From: Quillaja saponaria | Taxonomy: Eukaryota > Streptophyta > Magnoliopsida > Fabales > Quillajaceae | Length of the DNA: 64,000 nt | Direction: 5' to 3' | Assembly (NCBI GenBank): GCA_029379385.1 | Contig: CM055613.1 | Location: 11,922,001-11,986,000 of the forward strand | In this document: in pieces, positions 12,401 to 24,195 of the stretch | Layout of the letters: each line of letters starts with the position of its first letter | How positions within the stretch are numbered: position 1 is the first letter of the stretch | Position numbers and translations under genes: made by a program | The notes under the pieces: generated by a model | The model's input: only the letters and a program-made list of their open reading frames with translations | Told to the model about the DNA's origin: nothing | Database searches by the model: none

Positions 12401-15400
12401 TTATGTATGACTATATCTATCTATCTTTTACGTAACTACAGTTTATGGGGGTATCTGTGTCCCCTGTTAACATAAATGGTCCTCATTTGTTATCCATTCT
12501 GCAGTTCTATTGGTAATGTTCAACAAAGCTGCCCTTTCTTCTTACAATTTTCCGAGTGCCAATGTCATCACACTTTTTCAGGTATCTATTTTTGAAAATG
12601 GTAATGTGGATTAACCAATGTATTCTTGACATTAAATTGTTATGCTCCTGATGCTAGCTATTTATCTCTTTGACTGATTTAACAGTTAGTTTTTCACCTT
12701 TATCAAGAGTTCATAACTAAATTACATCTCCCAGATACACATGTCATGTTCCTAATGCATGCAATTTGACCTTACCTCTGTTTTACCTATCATGTGATTT
12801 CACCATTCAACTTTTGATCCATTACCTCAGCTTTCTTGTCCTTGAGAAGTTATTTGTTTCCGGTGGCTTCTGATTGGTCTTACTCCAATAAATCTTATAT
12901 CTTATTTTTGTTCTAGATGCTATGTTCAAGTTCATTTCTCTATGCATTGAAACGTTGTAAGATCATCTCTTTCATGACGGATGAACCTCAGAGCACCTCT
13001 AATAACCCAGCAACTCTTGTACCATTTAAGAATTTGGTTCATACCCTTCCTCTTGCATTCTCGTACTTGCTGTACATGGTATGTATTTACTAATTAATAT
13101 TATTGTTCTTTTTCCTTTTAAAATAAAAATTACTAGAACTAATAATTTTTCTAAACCATGCTTACCTGTTTGGTGAAAGCTGATAACTATGGAAGCTGTC
13201 CGGGGCATAAATATTCCCATGTATACCACTCTCAGGCGAACCACTGTGGCTGTTACAATGATTGTGGAGTATCTTTTGACAGGACAGAAACATTCACCTT
13301 TTGTTATTGGGAGGTACATTTCATTCATATCTCATGCATGTTTCCATCTATGCACATGCTGGTCACTCATTGACATGGCGAAGGGAAAGTGCACTGTAAA
13401 TTATTTTACAGTACCCTGCCAATGCATAATTACAATCAGGACTTGGTTATGTATCTAGGAAAATAACTGTTTTATGGCCTTCACTCTTCCAATTTGAGAG
13501 AGTGAAATTTTTGAGCTTGTCAAACTTTTTTCTTTGATGACATTATAAGTAAGATTTGGTGTTGCTAATACCTTCCCTAATGAATGAATACAAGGGATTT
13601 ATCAGTGTGGGGATAATTGTAGTTGGAGCATTTGTTGCTGGAGCTCGTGACTTGTCTTTTGATTCATACTCGTATTCCATTGTTTTCGTAGCAAACCTCT
13701 GTACAGCAATATATCTTGCTTCTATTGCTCGTATTGGTAGGATATTCATTCTTATTTCTTCTATTCTCATGCCTTTTTCATTATGGTTGATTTAAGATCT
13801 TATTTAATTTCATGCTTTTTACATGTTTATAGGTAAATCCAGTGGCCTTAACACCTTTGGCCTTATGTGGTGCAATGGTAAGATAGAAGGTTTAAAGCTT
13901 AAAAGAACTTTATCATGTGTGTCCATTTGGTGTGAGTAAAACAAATTGGATTCTCACTCATTGTTGGGTTTATTTAACAATATTTTCTAGGATTGATTTG
14001 CGGACCACTCTTATTGTTGTGGACATCATTTAGAGGAGACTTAGAAGTGACATTGAACTTTCCTTATTTGTTCACCCCCGGGTTTCAGGTGCTACGTGTT
14101 CAGATATGTTATGGTTTGAGCATACAATAACTGTATGTTAGATTCTGTTAATTGGATTTTATTTTCTTGTGTTGTGATGTTGGCCACTTTTTACATTGCT
14201 GGCTAGTTGCTGCCACTATCACTTTTGTTGTTGGCTAAGCCTGCGCAGAAAATCTGAGCTTTCATTTTTGAACAAGTATTAAAGTAATGCAAACACTAAG
14301 CTTACTGAAACTGAATTCAGGACATCAGCTATCCAAATGTCTAGTCTGCTATGAAGTGATGAATATAAATCATCCCACAATTATTATACCTTTACTTCTA
14401 ATCTGTTTTAGTTTTTTTAGCTAAAACAATGCTGTATACTTGTCAAAAAGATTATTCTTATTTAAGTTCACCTCGAGAAAGTGTTGTGGAGGTTCAAGAT
14501 ATCAGTACCACATGCAAAATTTGGGTTCTTATGCGGCTTCCTGGTGACAGTGATGTCACATTTAGTCTCTTTTTTTTGTTTTTGTATTACTTATAAAAAT
14601 AAAAATAAAGAGAGACTAATGGCGAAATCACTGTCACCATGAAGCTGCATTTAGTCTATTTTTCCCATTTGGAAATCTTATCAACATCCATTCAGATGCC
14701 ATTTCAAAATTGTTGGAACCTTTGCATACTAATACATGTTCCCGATATTTTATCTCACCATTCACTTAATTTTACATTTTGTAATTTGGTGGCTTCATGC
14801 AGATATATATCGATTTCCTCGCAGTACGAATGTTTTAACTGATTACGCAATTTGGTGTATCATTTAAAGTTGCTGTATTGGACAATTTGCAGGCTTTGAT
14901 GTTGCTTTCCTGTGTTATGGCTTTCCTGATAAACTATTTTGTGTTTTTGAATACTACTCTCAACTCAGCACTCACACAGACAATCTGCGGTAATTTGAAG
15001 GTGTGTGATTCTTTATTCAGTTTTCTCTGCAAATTCACCACTATGAAATGTCTGCCACTTTATGGTATTTTGTTAACTCTTTCTTTTGATGAGTTACTGA
15101 TTCACTGTCTATTTTGGACTGTCAAGTTTTGTGATTGCCATTGATCTCTAAGTCGGTTGCATTGCTCAAGAAATTTGCATGAGCAATTTCAAGAATTGCG
15201 GCAATCATTTATTTAGGTTCAATTTGTTATCACTTACCATGAATGTCAACATCTGTTCATCACCTCATCTGTTATATGCTTTTATCCAGGAAAAGTGCCT
15301 TTTAATCAAGTGACAAGCATGTTGGTAATCGTGATGTTTTCACTGGTGGTTAAATTTGTTCCTTAAAATGTGAAACATAGAGGTGTTTGAATCTGTTGTA

Positions 15401-15812
15401 GCAGTAAGCTTGGTATGCCTTGTATGATTGATACTGTGAACTGAATTGTGGTTTTTAAACTCCTATAGTAGTATAGTAACCGGTCTGCAAAACCTATAAT
15501 AGATTTCGGAATAGTTTCCAGCCCTGTGCTCCCACAGCTTACTCCAATTACACTGTAGTCTTACTTAAAAATCCTAATGTTCTAGGATCTTTTTACTATT
15601 GGACTTGGCTGGCTATTGTTTGGAGGACTTCCATTTGATCTGGTGAGAATAAGTTACAAGGCTTTCAGTTTTTGAATTGCCCCTTTTTTTTATGGAATCA
15701 TCAAGCTTACAGTTTTTTGTTCTTTTGATGCTTGCAGTTGAATGTTCTTGGCCAGTCACTTGGTTTTCTTGGGTCTTGTTTGTATGCCTATTGTAAACTA
15801 CAAGGAAATTAG
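9014..15812 (+). CDS. UGNT1: UDP-N-acetylglucosamine transporter-like protein (nucleotide-sugar transporter family)
   Basis: Ten exons give an intact 336-residue membrane protein: 9014-9137, 12505-12581, 12917-13078, 13180-13313, 13606-13736, 13833-13877, 13991-14088, 14893-15000, 15586-15642 and 15738-15812 (TAG). Every intron has GT-AG ends and all phases join. The protein matches the plant NST/TPT-superfamily Golgi carriers of the UGNT1 type, which exchange UDP-sugar for UMP: a short cytosolic N-terminus, then hydrophobic helices with the family signatures NKAALSSYNFP, TMEAVRGIN, YTTLRRTT, YLLTGQKHSP, GARDLSFD, NTTLNSALTQTICGNLKD and FLGSCLYAYCK. The start at 9014 is the first ATG in frame and has a good context (GGCAATGG). 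Intron 1 is 3.4 kb and holds a foldback element, a LINE remnant and a G-rich tract; intron 7 holds a hairpin. The gene lies head to head with the TBC gene. UDP-GlcNAc specificity is inferred from homology only. Confidence 0.9.
9434..9499. repeat. (AT)n microsatellite followed by poly-T
   Basis: About forty bases of alternating AT run directly into about 27 T residues. It lies at the left border of the foldback element in UGNT1 intron 1. Confidence 0.95.
9500..10165. mobile_element. Foldback/MITE-like element with long imperfect terminal inverted repeats
   Basis: The left end (9500-9569, CTAAATAAGTTTACACG ... AATAAGTCC ... TTTTATATTGACAC) is repeated in inverted form at 10072-10165 (GTGTCAATATAAAATTAGG, then two copies of GGACTTATTTGG). 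The best block is about 30 bases with few mismatches; with gaps the arms cover some 70-90 bases. The interior is AT-rich with no ORF. This is the structure of a non-autonomous foldback or MITE transposon. Target duplications were not identified, so the superfamily is open. Confidence 0.5.
10760..11860 (-). mobile_element. Decayed non-LTR retrotransposon (LINE) reverse-transcriptase remnant
   Basis: Translated on the minus strand with frame changes, the segment gives the typical order of plant LINE reverse-transcriptase motifs: FGFM and RQLMEKYREKKK near 11740-11650, LWWTLEKKKIPTMYVELIKD near 11610-11560, YLFVLVLDEL near 11440, TWCMLFVDH (the FADD catalytic box, mutated) near 11400-11370, then thumb-like segments (DGHELWTNNVFKYL near 11210, QKDSMINRDVSH near 11130). 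Many stops and frameshifts show that it is dead. It lies antisense in UGNT1 intron 1. Confidence 0.7.
11947..11987 (+). other. G-rich tract, potential G-quadruplex
   Basis: A run of about ten G is followed by GGG, GGG, GGGG, GGGG and GGG separated by one to four bases. This satisfies the usual four-G-run pattern on the sense strand of UGNT1 intron 1. Directly downstream (about 11985-12060) a weak tRNA-like segment may be an old SINE. Confidence 0.6.
14533..14648. repeat. Compact hairpin (42-base arms) in UGNT1 intron 7
   Basis: Arm 14533-14572 (GCGGCTTCCTGGTGACAGTG...) is the inverted, roughly 85-90% matching copy of arm 14607-14648, with a 34-base AT-rich loop. The core GGTGACAGTGAT is perfectly paired. 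It could be a miniature transposon or a young small-RNA foldback. The segment CATTTAGTCT also recurs directly after the second arm. Confidence 0.7.
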
Positions 15813-18800
15813 TCCCTGATAGTCTTCCATATTTTGCTGGAGGTGAATGAACACTCAGAAAGGCTGATAATTGCGGCGTAGCAGCCTGTCTCTGCTGTGA
15901 ACTATAACCTTTTGATGGTCACAGGTTGTTAAAAAGAAGTTAGAAACATCATACTACACAGAAACTTTCCTACAGAAGACATCTTCCAGTTTTCTCAACC
16001 TGAGATGTAATCTGAAAAGTTCATTTCTAGAGCCTGAGACAGCTAGGGAGCCTTGATATAAATTGCACTGAAACAACAGAAGAAATAACTTTCGAGAATA
16101 AACTGTTTTGCACCTGCAGTTGCTTATAATTTCTTTAAGGCAGAGGAAATTAATTTCGTATAAATCTTTGAAAATCTTATATGTTGAATAGCTATTTTGA
16201 TCTTTGAAAATTTTGAATGTTGAATTGTTATTTTGCCCTTCATTTGGATGTTCAACAAGAAACTTTGCGATGCTAAGATGATAGTGATAATTTGACATAT
16301 TATACTGGATTCCAAACAAAATGAAGAATTCATCTGGTGCAATTCTAATTGCTTTTCCTTGTGCTGGCCAACAGGTTTAAGTATTATTGCCATAATGCTT
16401 GTAAAAGAGAATTTCAGATTAGCTAAGGATGACCCAACTGGACTGGTATATTTGCATGTAAAAGTAAGTAATAGACTTTCAATTCTGATTTCATGTCAAA
16501 ATCAAGGTTTGTAGAGAGAAAAAGGGAGGTTGCCTTCCTTCTACTTCTGACCTGGAAATCTTTTCGGGACGTTCTAGGTGGTAAGCCCCGCTTGCATGTG
16601 TTATTAACAGAAAAAGTCAGAGAAATTTGTAGGAACTGGAGTTTGTGTAGAGAGAGAAAGAGAGGTTGTCTTTCTTGTCTCCGCAAGCAGACAAGTGAGT
16701 TTGGCTTGATTGCCATGCATGACTGGAACATACCCGCCACCCCCACATTGCAAAAGTCATTCCAGTTTTTCCTCAAAACACTTTAACGTCCCTTATTTCA
16801 TGCCAAAATCTAAGACACCAACATCTTGCGCACGTTCCCACTAACTATAATTTTAATTATAGCTAGAAGCACTCAAGGGGTTAAAGGGTTAGTGTAGAGC
16901 GAGATTGACTCATTAGGCTCTTTATAGATAATCTATCTTTAACAGAATTACTAGAAAGAATAGATTTCTTGAGATGTGTTTAGACACAATAACTAAATAA
17001 AAAATAATAGTAATTAGAGGGTATTTATTAAAAAATAGAGCTTATAATTCTTTTATGAAAAGAGAAAAAAAAAAAAACAGAAAAGGAAGCTTCACGACAA
17101 CATTATAACGAACTAGAAGAAAAATAAAAAGGTTAAGGAAAGTCAATAGTCATTCAAATATTCTCCTGAACAGCAGTAGTCATACTTAAGAAAGTTTAAT
17201 TGCTTTTCTTGATTGAAAAGAAGGCAAACATGCCCTGCTATGCTTTTAGAAACCTCAGTTATGAGTAGGAGATGGGTTTCTTTGTCTACCCCTTTAGTCT
17301 GATTTTCTGACCACTGATCATAAATTAATATATTCAATTCTTTCAGCTATGCACGAGCTGAAACATTATAATTAAGTAGATTAAGAAATGGAAGTAACAA
17401 ATTAAGTAGAAGGGTATGCATGTTATTTGTTTGGCCCAAAAAATTGAATTAGACTAAATGTGAGAAACTGTCTCGGACCTCTAGAAAAAAGAAAAAAAGA
17501 AAAATAGGTGAAATAGGTAGCTTTTGACCTTGCTAAGCATTTAGTCCAACAAGTCCTAGGATCTGGTGAGTTAGGGAGGAAAGAAGGGAATGAGAAATGG
17601 AATGGTTTAAGGCGTGGGGGAATCTGCTTGGTTAGTGGCACGCGAACTTATCGCCCCAAATCATGAGAAAGAGAGAAAGAGAGGGAGATGGGATTCTTTG
17701 TTTCTTTCTTTAAACCCTTTAGCTAAAAAGAGTCTTTTACAGTTCCCAAAATCTTCGAAACAAAGGGGGAATAGTGAAGAAAAGTATTAAAGATTAATAT
17801 AAGCAAAACCCAAGGAACGTGTCTCCTGGTGTGTAGACCCAAATTAAGCAGGGCTTCTTTAGCGCCGGTGTTCCTGCTTCTAGTTGTTGGCTATTTTGAT
17901 TGCCTAGTTACCTTGCTGTGTGTTATGCGTGTTGTGTGTGTGTTTGTGTCATGTGTGTGTGTCTGAAAGATAGCAAACTTTGTACGTTCCGGAACTTGTT
18001 TCCAGACAAATCCTCCTTGGCTGACATTCTGCACTTCTGTTTCCAATTCCATTCTTTCACCCTCTCTATTCTCTCCCCACAAATACACAATTGTGACCTA
18101 TCACTTTTATTATTTTCTATCTATTCTACATTTAGATTCTATCAAAAAAGCTACATATTATTTGCTAACATATTAAATTCTACGGTAAATAATCGTTTAA
18201 CATTTAGTATGTGAGAGAGGGACACGATTACCCTAAGGAATTTGCTACTTTGCCAATGGTTCAAAATGACCCTAGATATATGAGAAACACATAGGTGAAT
18301 TAAAATTTGTATACATTAGACAAAAGAAGAATCGATACCTTGAGACTTGTGAGGGGATACATGGGTTGAGAGATAACTTCCTGGGAGTAACTAATTATCA
18401 TATATATAAATATAGTTAAAATTTTCTTAAATTTTAGCGTGGTATCTTTATCAGTTAAGCTAAATAAACTAGTTAATCAATCATTTTCTTAACAAACGCA
18501 ATAAATATTAGAAAACCATTGCATATATATCTATGTTTTGATTTCTATGACATTTATGTGATTAATAAACGGCTTTATTGTAACTTATTTAAATACTTAT
18601 CAATGATTTTGTTTATGTACAGGGATACATATAAGCCAACTATCTTATTCTCTCTTTAATTAATAGTACAATAATTAAGTATAATCAAATGCAAGCATGA
18701 TCTAAAAAGGGTCGGGGTTTAAATTATAATAATTAATGTGGTAGAAAGATAGGGGCCAGGTATGAAAAAGGAATTCTATGGGTTTTTTGGTGGGAAAGAA

Positions 18801-19771
18801 TATTTCAGGTGCATGCGCAAAGAGAAAGGGCGAGTTTGATGTTTATTGAGTGCAACCTAAGCATGACAAACCCTAAAAGTAAGTTTTGCTCCCCATTGAC
18901 ATCATTCCACTCACCTTCTTCACCTTCCCATCCCGAGGCAAAATACCTACCATTATACATTCTCTCTGCCTCTTCACCCTTCTCCATTAATCCTCACTGA
19001 AAACCTTCTCACTCTCTCTCCTTTTCCTTCTTCAATATCAAAACCTTTTAAAGTTTCTCTTTGTATGTCATGCATAAGGTCCCTTTTTTTCTAAACCCCA
19101 CCTGAGTTCATAGTTGGGATACCATTTTGTGAACATGAAAACCATTAGCTACTATGTATTAATGCTAATAAAAGCTAGTTAATTAGCTATAGATTAATTT
19201 AGAGATAGGCCAAGGCAAATATTCATTTTGCTTTGTTAGTTTTTAGAGAGATATCCCACTTTGTTTGTAATTTACAACCCCTTGACAAAATTTGTAGTTA
19301 CTGAAACCTGAATTTCTTTTAGTGTTTGTTATATTCATTCTTTTAATTAATCTTCTATATGTCTGGATTCAGTAACTACAGTTGCACAGCCGGCCACCAC
19401 CATGACCACCGCCTCCACCGCCTAGCTAGCTAGTCCACCATGATTGACTCTTTCATTGATTACATGGTGGATACCTAAGTAAACTATCATATATTTTATA
19501 TATTGTCTTTTTAGTTGCAACATGGGACCATAAGTTTATGATATTCTATAAACACATTATTTTTTCCTTTTAAGCCTGCAATTAATAAGCAAGCCAAAAA
19601 TATAAAACTCTACGAATTTCTTATCCTACAAGATTATTTTGAACACCTTGATAGGTTTCTTAAGTCCTAAATCTTTATATCCATCTTCAATTGCTTAATG
19701 TGTGCCTTTTGCATTTTCGTCATCTTATGTTGATCGCAGACTGGTCATGGATGCTTGGGAGTCGGGAAGCA
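15813..19771. other. Intergenic region between UGNT1 and MIR171
   Basis: The first 300 bases or so are probably the UGNT1 3' UTR. Two related segments (16505-16540 and 16645-16685, both GTTTGT..AGAGAGA..AGGTTG..CTT) form a diverged direct repeat about 140 bases apart. At 18890-19060 there is a CT-rich stretch of the kind found in plant leaders, which may mark the start of the MIR171 primary transcript. A hairpin with 9-base perfect arms (TCCACCATG / CATGGTGGA) lies at 19434-19471. I see no protein gene here. Confidence 0.4.
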
Positions 19772-19869
19772 AAGAAAGCGATGTTGGTGAGGTTCAATCC
19801 GAAGACGGATTTACATGTGGAGTCAGTAAAATACGATCTCAGATTGAGCCGCGCCAATATCACTTTCTT
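19772..19869 (+). ncRNA. MIR171: MIR171 microRNA precursor
   Basis: The 3' arm contains the conserved miR171 core TTGAGCCGCGCCAATATC (21-mer at 19844-19864, ending ACT). The 5' arm has the matching passenger strand beginning CGATGTTGGTGAGGTTCAA (19779-19799). The two pair over the whole duplex with two mismatches, a few G-U pairs and 2-base 3' overhangs. The stem continues as AAGAAAG (19772-19778) against CTTTCTT (19863-19869). Plant miR171 cleaves mRNAs of HAM/SCL6-type GRAS factors that control meristems. Two overlapping open frames across the hairpin are fortuitous. The exact mature register (starting at 19841 or 19844) needs small-RNA reads; the duplex geometry favours 19844. Confidence 0.92.
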
Positions 19870-20067
19870 AATTATTTACATTTGGAGTATGAGTCCGCAA
19901 ACTGTAGTGTGATCTTACCAAGTAACAAACGTACCATGCATATTCATTACTTGGCTTGATCATTGGTACAATTCATAGCTAGAAAAAATGAACTCAATAC
20001 TAAAACTGTACTTCTTTCTTCCCCTTGCCTTACAGTTTTGTCCTTCTTTTTTTTTTTTTTTTGGCAG

Positions 20068-22049
20068 CTGTTGTGCTAGAGACATGGTCAAAAAGGTATG
20101 CAACACATTACTATTTGTAAAAGTAGAATATCTATCTTAATTTAATTTGTATCTCCTTGCTAAGCAAATGGTGTTTAATTAACTTTTTGGATTACTTGTG
20201 ATTTTAGTTCTCAAAATGCATATATAGATAAGTCTTGATTTTCATTTATTTGTCTTGATATACCAACAAGAAACTACTGCACATATTTCATTTTCAAAAG
20301 AATATCTTAAGAAAATAGAACATTAAAAAATTTAGCACTTTAATTTGTTAATTTAGGGATTCTTTTTTTCATTTTTTTTTTTTTTTACCAATTTAGATGG
20401 TGATACTAACTACTACTGTGGTTAAGTTTTCTTATTTTTTATAATGTTGATGAGTGCTCTTAAGAAATAAATACATTTTAGCTCAATTATTTACCTTTGT
20501 TTATAATTAGTTTTCTGGTCATGATTTCATTTCCATTTAAATTGTTACACTTGACATGGTAAATAAAATTTGGTTCTTTCTTTTCCATCCATGTATGTAG
20601 TTAGGTTTTTAGGTCAAGGGATTGAACAGTTCAATGCTGCGCTTATAGGATTAGTTAGTATAAATCTTATACCTATATTAGACAATATTATTAGTTATAA
20701 GATTGAACTATTCTTAATTTCCCTCCTCAAGAATATATATAGTTAGCGAATAACTACTATCAATTGATATTCTTATGTTGTTATCAAACATTGTATAAGA
20801 GTAACCTAGATAAATTTATACTATCGAAACATTGTTGTTTATGTCCTGCATGAATGTACATGACTGTTGTTCATCTTTGAAGCCCCTTTGTTTCTCTCGC
20901 TGATCTCTGAAAATCATTGACGTTGACTACAATAACCTTAATTGGAAACCCTAGCAAGTTTCGAAAGAATTAATTTTGGAAATTTGTCAGACCATACATT
21001 CTCATTCAAAATTCTTTTGTGAATTAATTATAATTTTTTTTTATGAACCCCATCAAATGACAATTTCTTTTATTTAGGTACTTCTTGCCTAATATTCGTG
21101 GGATGAGTTTTTGATTGATGAATTAAGAAACTTATTATTCTGGCTTTGTGTGAATCTTGTCTATGGTTCTTTGAGTTTGTACTTGTTTTTATAATTTCTT
21201 TTATGCTACAGAGAAGATAAGAAGCTGGTTGATGATAGGCATATATCTGACTTTATGGGATTAATCTCTTGGTCACGGTACAGAAATTCGTTTTAAGATA
21301 TTATTTCAATAAGTTTGAAAATAAAAATGATTCGTGAAACAACATAAAAATAGTAAATTATTTAAAAATACATAAAAATATATAATAAGACATATTATAA
21401 TAACTGTAGTATCCAATATGATTAATTTGATCATAAGCTGCTCATAAATACTTGTCAAAATAAAAATCTTAACATAGACATATAAGTTGAAGGAAATTAT
21501 CAAATTATCATCGCATCGAACTTTAACATTAGAACCATTTAAACCATTTAGGAAACTTATATAATTACTCTATAATTTTTATGTTATTTTATCAAATTTT
21601 ATGGAAATCATTCTGTATCAAACGAAAACTGCACCTTCTCTGTGGGAGTTTCAATAGAAATGACACTGTCTCTATCAAAATTTACATTTCAGTCAGGAGG
21701 AATATTTCGCTTCTATTGTCGAAATGGAATTGATTCACCCGTTTCTGTGAAAAGAAAAGAACTTTAGTTCCTTGCTCTTGGTTTGCCTATGGCATTGACA
21801 TCTTTGCATTTCAAATTGATTTTTGAGTTAAACTTTTTTGTGTCCTACAATTTTGGCTGCATATCTTTATTATGTTTCCTTGATTAGTAATGCTTATTAT
21901 TGTCTTTGGTATCCTACTACCTTCTCAGGCTTGCAGCTTCGGTTTTATCAGCATGTATCGATTGGAGTGTTGCTAAGATGTGGCAAAAAATGACAGTCGA
22001 TCTTCACCAGATGGATGTGAATGTTTCAGGAGAGAAACCAATTAGCTAA
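20068..22049 (+). other. Three phase-matched exon-like segments downstream of MIR171 (unrecognised)
   Basis: Segments 20068-20095, 21212-21277 and 21929-22049 are each bounded by AG acceptors and GT donors and join in one open frame of 70 codons ending TAA (22047-22049), for example LVDDRHISDFMGLISWSR and DWSVAKMWQKMTVDLHQ. No 5' coding exon with an ATG could be identified: the only upstream open frame runs through the MIR171 hairpin. They may be exons of a spliced primary miR171 transcript, the 3' end of an unrecognised small gene, or chance. I do not recognise the peptide. Confidence 0.3.
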
Positions 22050-24195
22050 CTGATGGTACTCTTGAAGGCATGCATCCATTTTTCTCCTTCCAACTTTCAT
22101 AATTGCCTCTGTAGGATATCCAAGTTATCCATCGGTACTCGGTTCCAGTATATTCTCCTGCCTTGCTTCTCTTGGTCTGACATAATATATAGAAGCCTTT
22201 AAAATGACACATTTGACTATTAGTGACATTCATATGTCGGTCATTTACGTTGTCCTTAGTTGGTAAAGTCAACATAAACTTTTATTGCTTTATATAGAAT
22301 GCTCCTGATCCGTAGCATGTAAATATCAGGGAATTCAAATGGAATGTGATTCATGGCTTGAGTATCCATTTCTCAGAGAATAGTTTGAGTGCAGTACTTG
22401 GCATATAATATTCAAAACTATGAGAGATGACCTCTTTACTCCTGAACAATCAAGTGTGTGGATTGGTTGCATTAAGAGACATCCGCGATTAGTAGCATTG
22501 AGAGACATCTGATAGCCCTAGTGAATTGCATCCTGGGTTATCTCCTTCTCCAAGGACTTACCAATATCCTTTTACTCTCGTTTGCTCACCGGCCTGCATC
22601 ACCTTCTGACTGTCAGTTGTTAGTTTCTTGATGTAATTTCTATTAGTTTTTACTCTATAATTTTGTACTTGTAATCTAACAAGCTAACCCCAAGGAAGAG
22701 ATAAAGATTTTGAAAGTCTGTTAAGTTCCCATCTCATGGAGTAAACCGGTGTTATCTGTCATGTGCCACGTGTCATGATAATATCACAGTGCAAAAGAAC
22801 GATATTTTCTAGTCAAAACTTCAAATTTGTTTTGAGTTAAATGGGTATGCTGATTGCATTATGGAGTTTGGGATATCTTGTAAGAGCAAAAGGTATATCA
22901 GGTTGCCAGAGAATGATGTATATATTCTGACTTTATCTGATGATTTTGCAGGTCCATTGAACATTTGACAATTAAAAGAAAACCTTACAAGAAAAAATCA
23001 CTCCATTTGATTGAAAGAAATCATGTAAATCATTTTTACATATTTTATTGAAGGAAATTATGCTTCATAATTTGTGTCCTGCAGATTCTTGAATAGTAAT
23101 TTAGGCCTGTAAAGAAGAGCAGTTTAAAGCTACGGAGAAAGGGTGATCCATGGTTTTCATCGTTGACAGCAAGCATATCCTATAAAAGATTGCTGCTATG
23201 AGTATGACTTGTAGTTAAGCACCCAAGGATACAACTAACAAACTTCGTAGTAATCAGTAGAATTGAAGCATAACTTAAAGCTAGCTGGTCAGGTTCTACT
23301 TTCAATTGGGATACAAACTAATGAAATGCTCTGCTATCACAGATATTTGTGCTTTTATGACAAAGACATTTGAAAGCTGGACAGGCTCTACTTTCAATTG
23401 GGATACAAACTAATGAAATGCTCTGACGTCACTGATATTTGTGCTTTTATGACGAAGACATTTGAAAGCTTAGTACTTGCAAGGTATATGTACTGATATA
23501 GTTGGAAACATACTGCTGGATTCTCTCGGACATGACAAGATTTTACAGCAGTGCAGGAGCATGATTTTTCAGGGTCTCTCTTTACTTGATATGTATAGCT
23601 TTTAAATCTCTCTTGTTTGTTTTGGATACCTTGTTTATTATAGAAAAGAAACATGTTACTAATTAGAAAGCTGACACCAGATCCATTTCCTTCAAACTTT
23701 CAGTATTAACTTGCGGAAAGTCTATCCCATTAGATACAAATTGCTTTCATTGAAGATCTAATGAAGTTCCTAGTTGGAGGTAGGAAGCACATGATATGCA
23801 GATTTGTTAGGTATTCTAGACTTCAAAAAATGCAGTAAAAAGAAAAGCACAAAACCTTACAACTGGAAGAAAAAAGGCTATTCCCATAGCTGAAAGCAAT
23901 AGATTCAGTTTGCTGCAAGTAACAATCTCGGGTGAAGGATAATTCATCTACTTACAAGATAGGCAAATTGCAAGTCTCTTACATACTGATGGTTAGCTCT
24001 CTAATGTAAGATTTTAAGAAAAGGAAACTAGTGTAACTCTCCTCTTCCATCATTCTTCTGGCTCTGACAAATTTTCGACACCCAAATATTAGATAAACTT
24101 GAAATATCATCATAGCACAAAACAATAGACAAGGCATCCCAACCTTCATTTCAATTAATGTTTGAGCAAACCAAGAAGAGAAAATGTCTAACCCT
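22050..24195. other. Intergenic region with a 92-base tandem duplication
   Basis: The region is unique-looking AT-rich sequence except for two units of about 92 bases at 23283-23374 and 23375-23466 (each beginning AGCTGG.CAGG.TCTACTTTC), which differ at only a few positions. A smaller repeat of the word AGAGACATC lies at 22476-22512. The last few hundred bases are probably the 3' UTR of the minus-strand kinase. No gene seen. Confidence 0.5.

Noticed and set aside
16420..16442. miR169-like word TAGCTAAGGATGACC
   Set aside because: Only the 5' part resembles miR169, the 3' part diverges and no passenger arm is found nearby.
18805..19000. Overlapping 60- and 63-codon frames on both strands
   Set aside because: CT-rich, leader-like sequence upstream of MIR171; mirror-image open frames are typical of such low-complexity stretches.
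19691..19959. Two overlapping 73- and 85-codon frames
   Set aside because: They run across the MIR171 hairpin, whose paired arms explain the conservation.
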